In this document: in pieces, positions 59,716-59,924 of the stretch
Layout of the letters: every line of letters begins with the position of its first letter
Numbering within the stretch: position 1 is the first letter of the stretch
Assembly: GCA_030041135.1 (NCBI GenBank)
Contig: JASHOL010000323.1
Span: 1 to 59,924, forward strand
DNA from: Streptosporangiaceae bacterium
Lineage (GTDB): Bacteria; Actinomycetota; Actinomycetes; Streptosporangiales; Streptosporangiaceae
Reading direction: 5' to 3'
Length of the DNA: 59,924 nucleotides
Notes under the pieces: model-generated
The model's database searches: none
What the model was told of the DNA's origin: nothing
What the model saw: the letters and a program-made list of their open reading frames with translations, nothing else
Program-made: the position numbers and the translations under genes

Positions 59716-59924
59716 ATGAAAGCCCTCATTGTCGTCCTGGTTGTAGTCGCGGTGCTGATCGTGGTGACACTGGCGCTGGCGGTGCGGATCGTGTGGCAGT
59801 ACGAGCAAGGCGTGCTGTTCCGATTCGGCAGGCTTCGCGGGCCGCGGGCTCCGGGACTGCGGCTGATCGTCCCGTTTATCGACACCCTCCGTAAGGTGTC
59901 GCTTCGGGTCGTGACCATGCCGAT
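59716..59924 (+). CDS. Slipin (SPFH/Band 7) membrane protein, 5' part
   Basis: The ATG at 59716 with GGGAG seven bases before it opens a frame to the window end (about 69 residues seen). A membrane helix spans about residues 3-20, followed by RIVWQYEQGVLFRFGRL and PGLRLIVPFID, the start of the Band 7 domain, as in slipin and stomatin. These proteins form membrane scaffolds with poorly known roles. The rest lies beyond the window. A pair of DosR-like boxes lies upstream. Confidence 0.85.
   Translation, partial: MKALIVVLVVVAVLIVVTLALAVRIVWQYEQGVLFRFGRLRGPRAPGLRLIVPFIDTLRKVSLRVVTMP

Noticed and set aside
1-59924. CRISPR arrays, tRNA, rRNA, insertion sequences, phage genes
   Set aside because: I looked for spaced direct repeats, tRNA-like cloverleafs, transposase motifs and integrase genes and saw none.

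Overview
The window is very GC-rich, its gene starts are GTG/ATG behind purine-rich ribosome binding sites, and its families (Acg-type nitroreductases, deazaflavin-dependent reductase, DUF1918, Rv1733c-like membrane protein, DevR/DevS) point to an actinomycete. It is probably outside Mycobacterium, perhaps a Streptosporangiales-like lineage; the exact lineage cannot be read from the sequence.

Almost the whole window reads as one dormancy/hypoxia island, a much enlarged relative of the mycobacterial DosR (DevR) regulon. Left arm (1-11 kb): a membrane protein, DUF1918, two Acg-family flavoproteins, a deazaflavin reductase fused to YceI with a divergent TetR regulator, a DMT permease, a STAS-PAS protein with a dead kinase remnant, and the sensor kinase DevS and regulator DevR, which converge tail to tail. 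11-20 kb: a pyruvate:ferredoxin oxidoreductase (fused gamma-alpha, then beta) with an NADPH-linked GltD/ferredoxin fusion, a universal stress protein (Usp), Hsp20, PPK2 and an acyl-CoA ligase. 20-30 kb: an orphan diheme cytochrome b, a Usp, and a group 3b type [NiFe] hydrogenase whose large subunit and protease lie on the plus strand while the small, flavin and FeS subunits lie on the minus strand, with a phosphotransferase/P-loop kinase between them. 30-42 kb: a CBS-BON protein, a PPOX flavoprotein, an alcohol dehydrogenase, a wax ester/triacylglycerol synthase, an AcuC deacetylase and cydABDC. 41.5-46 kb: a polyhydroxybutyrate cluster (reductase, thiolase, synthase, phasin). 46-60 kb: a GNAT/ADP-forming acyl-CoA synthetase, more Usp, CBS-BON and Hsp20 proteins, an Rv1733c-like protein, a kinase-less KdpD, an MFS exporter, a second alcohol dehydrogenase, a PII-like protein, a DUF7455-like protein and the start of a slipin.

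The unifying signal is a 14-base palindrome close to GGGACCTTGGTCCC, the core of the known DosR box. I found about 27 copies by eye, nearly all in intergenic regions upstream of these genes, including upstream of devR and devS themselves. Read together, the genes encode low-oxygen respiration (cytochrome bd), fermentation (pyruvate to acetyl-CoA and reduced ferredoxin, NADPH, H2, ethanol, acetate plus ATP), carbon and electron storage (PHB, triacylglycerol) and protein/polyphosphate maintenance. Functions are inferred from sequence only; no database search was run.
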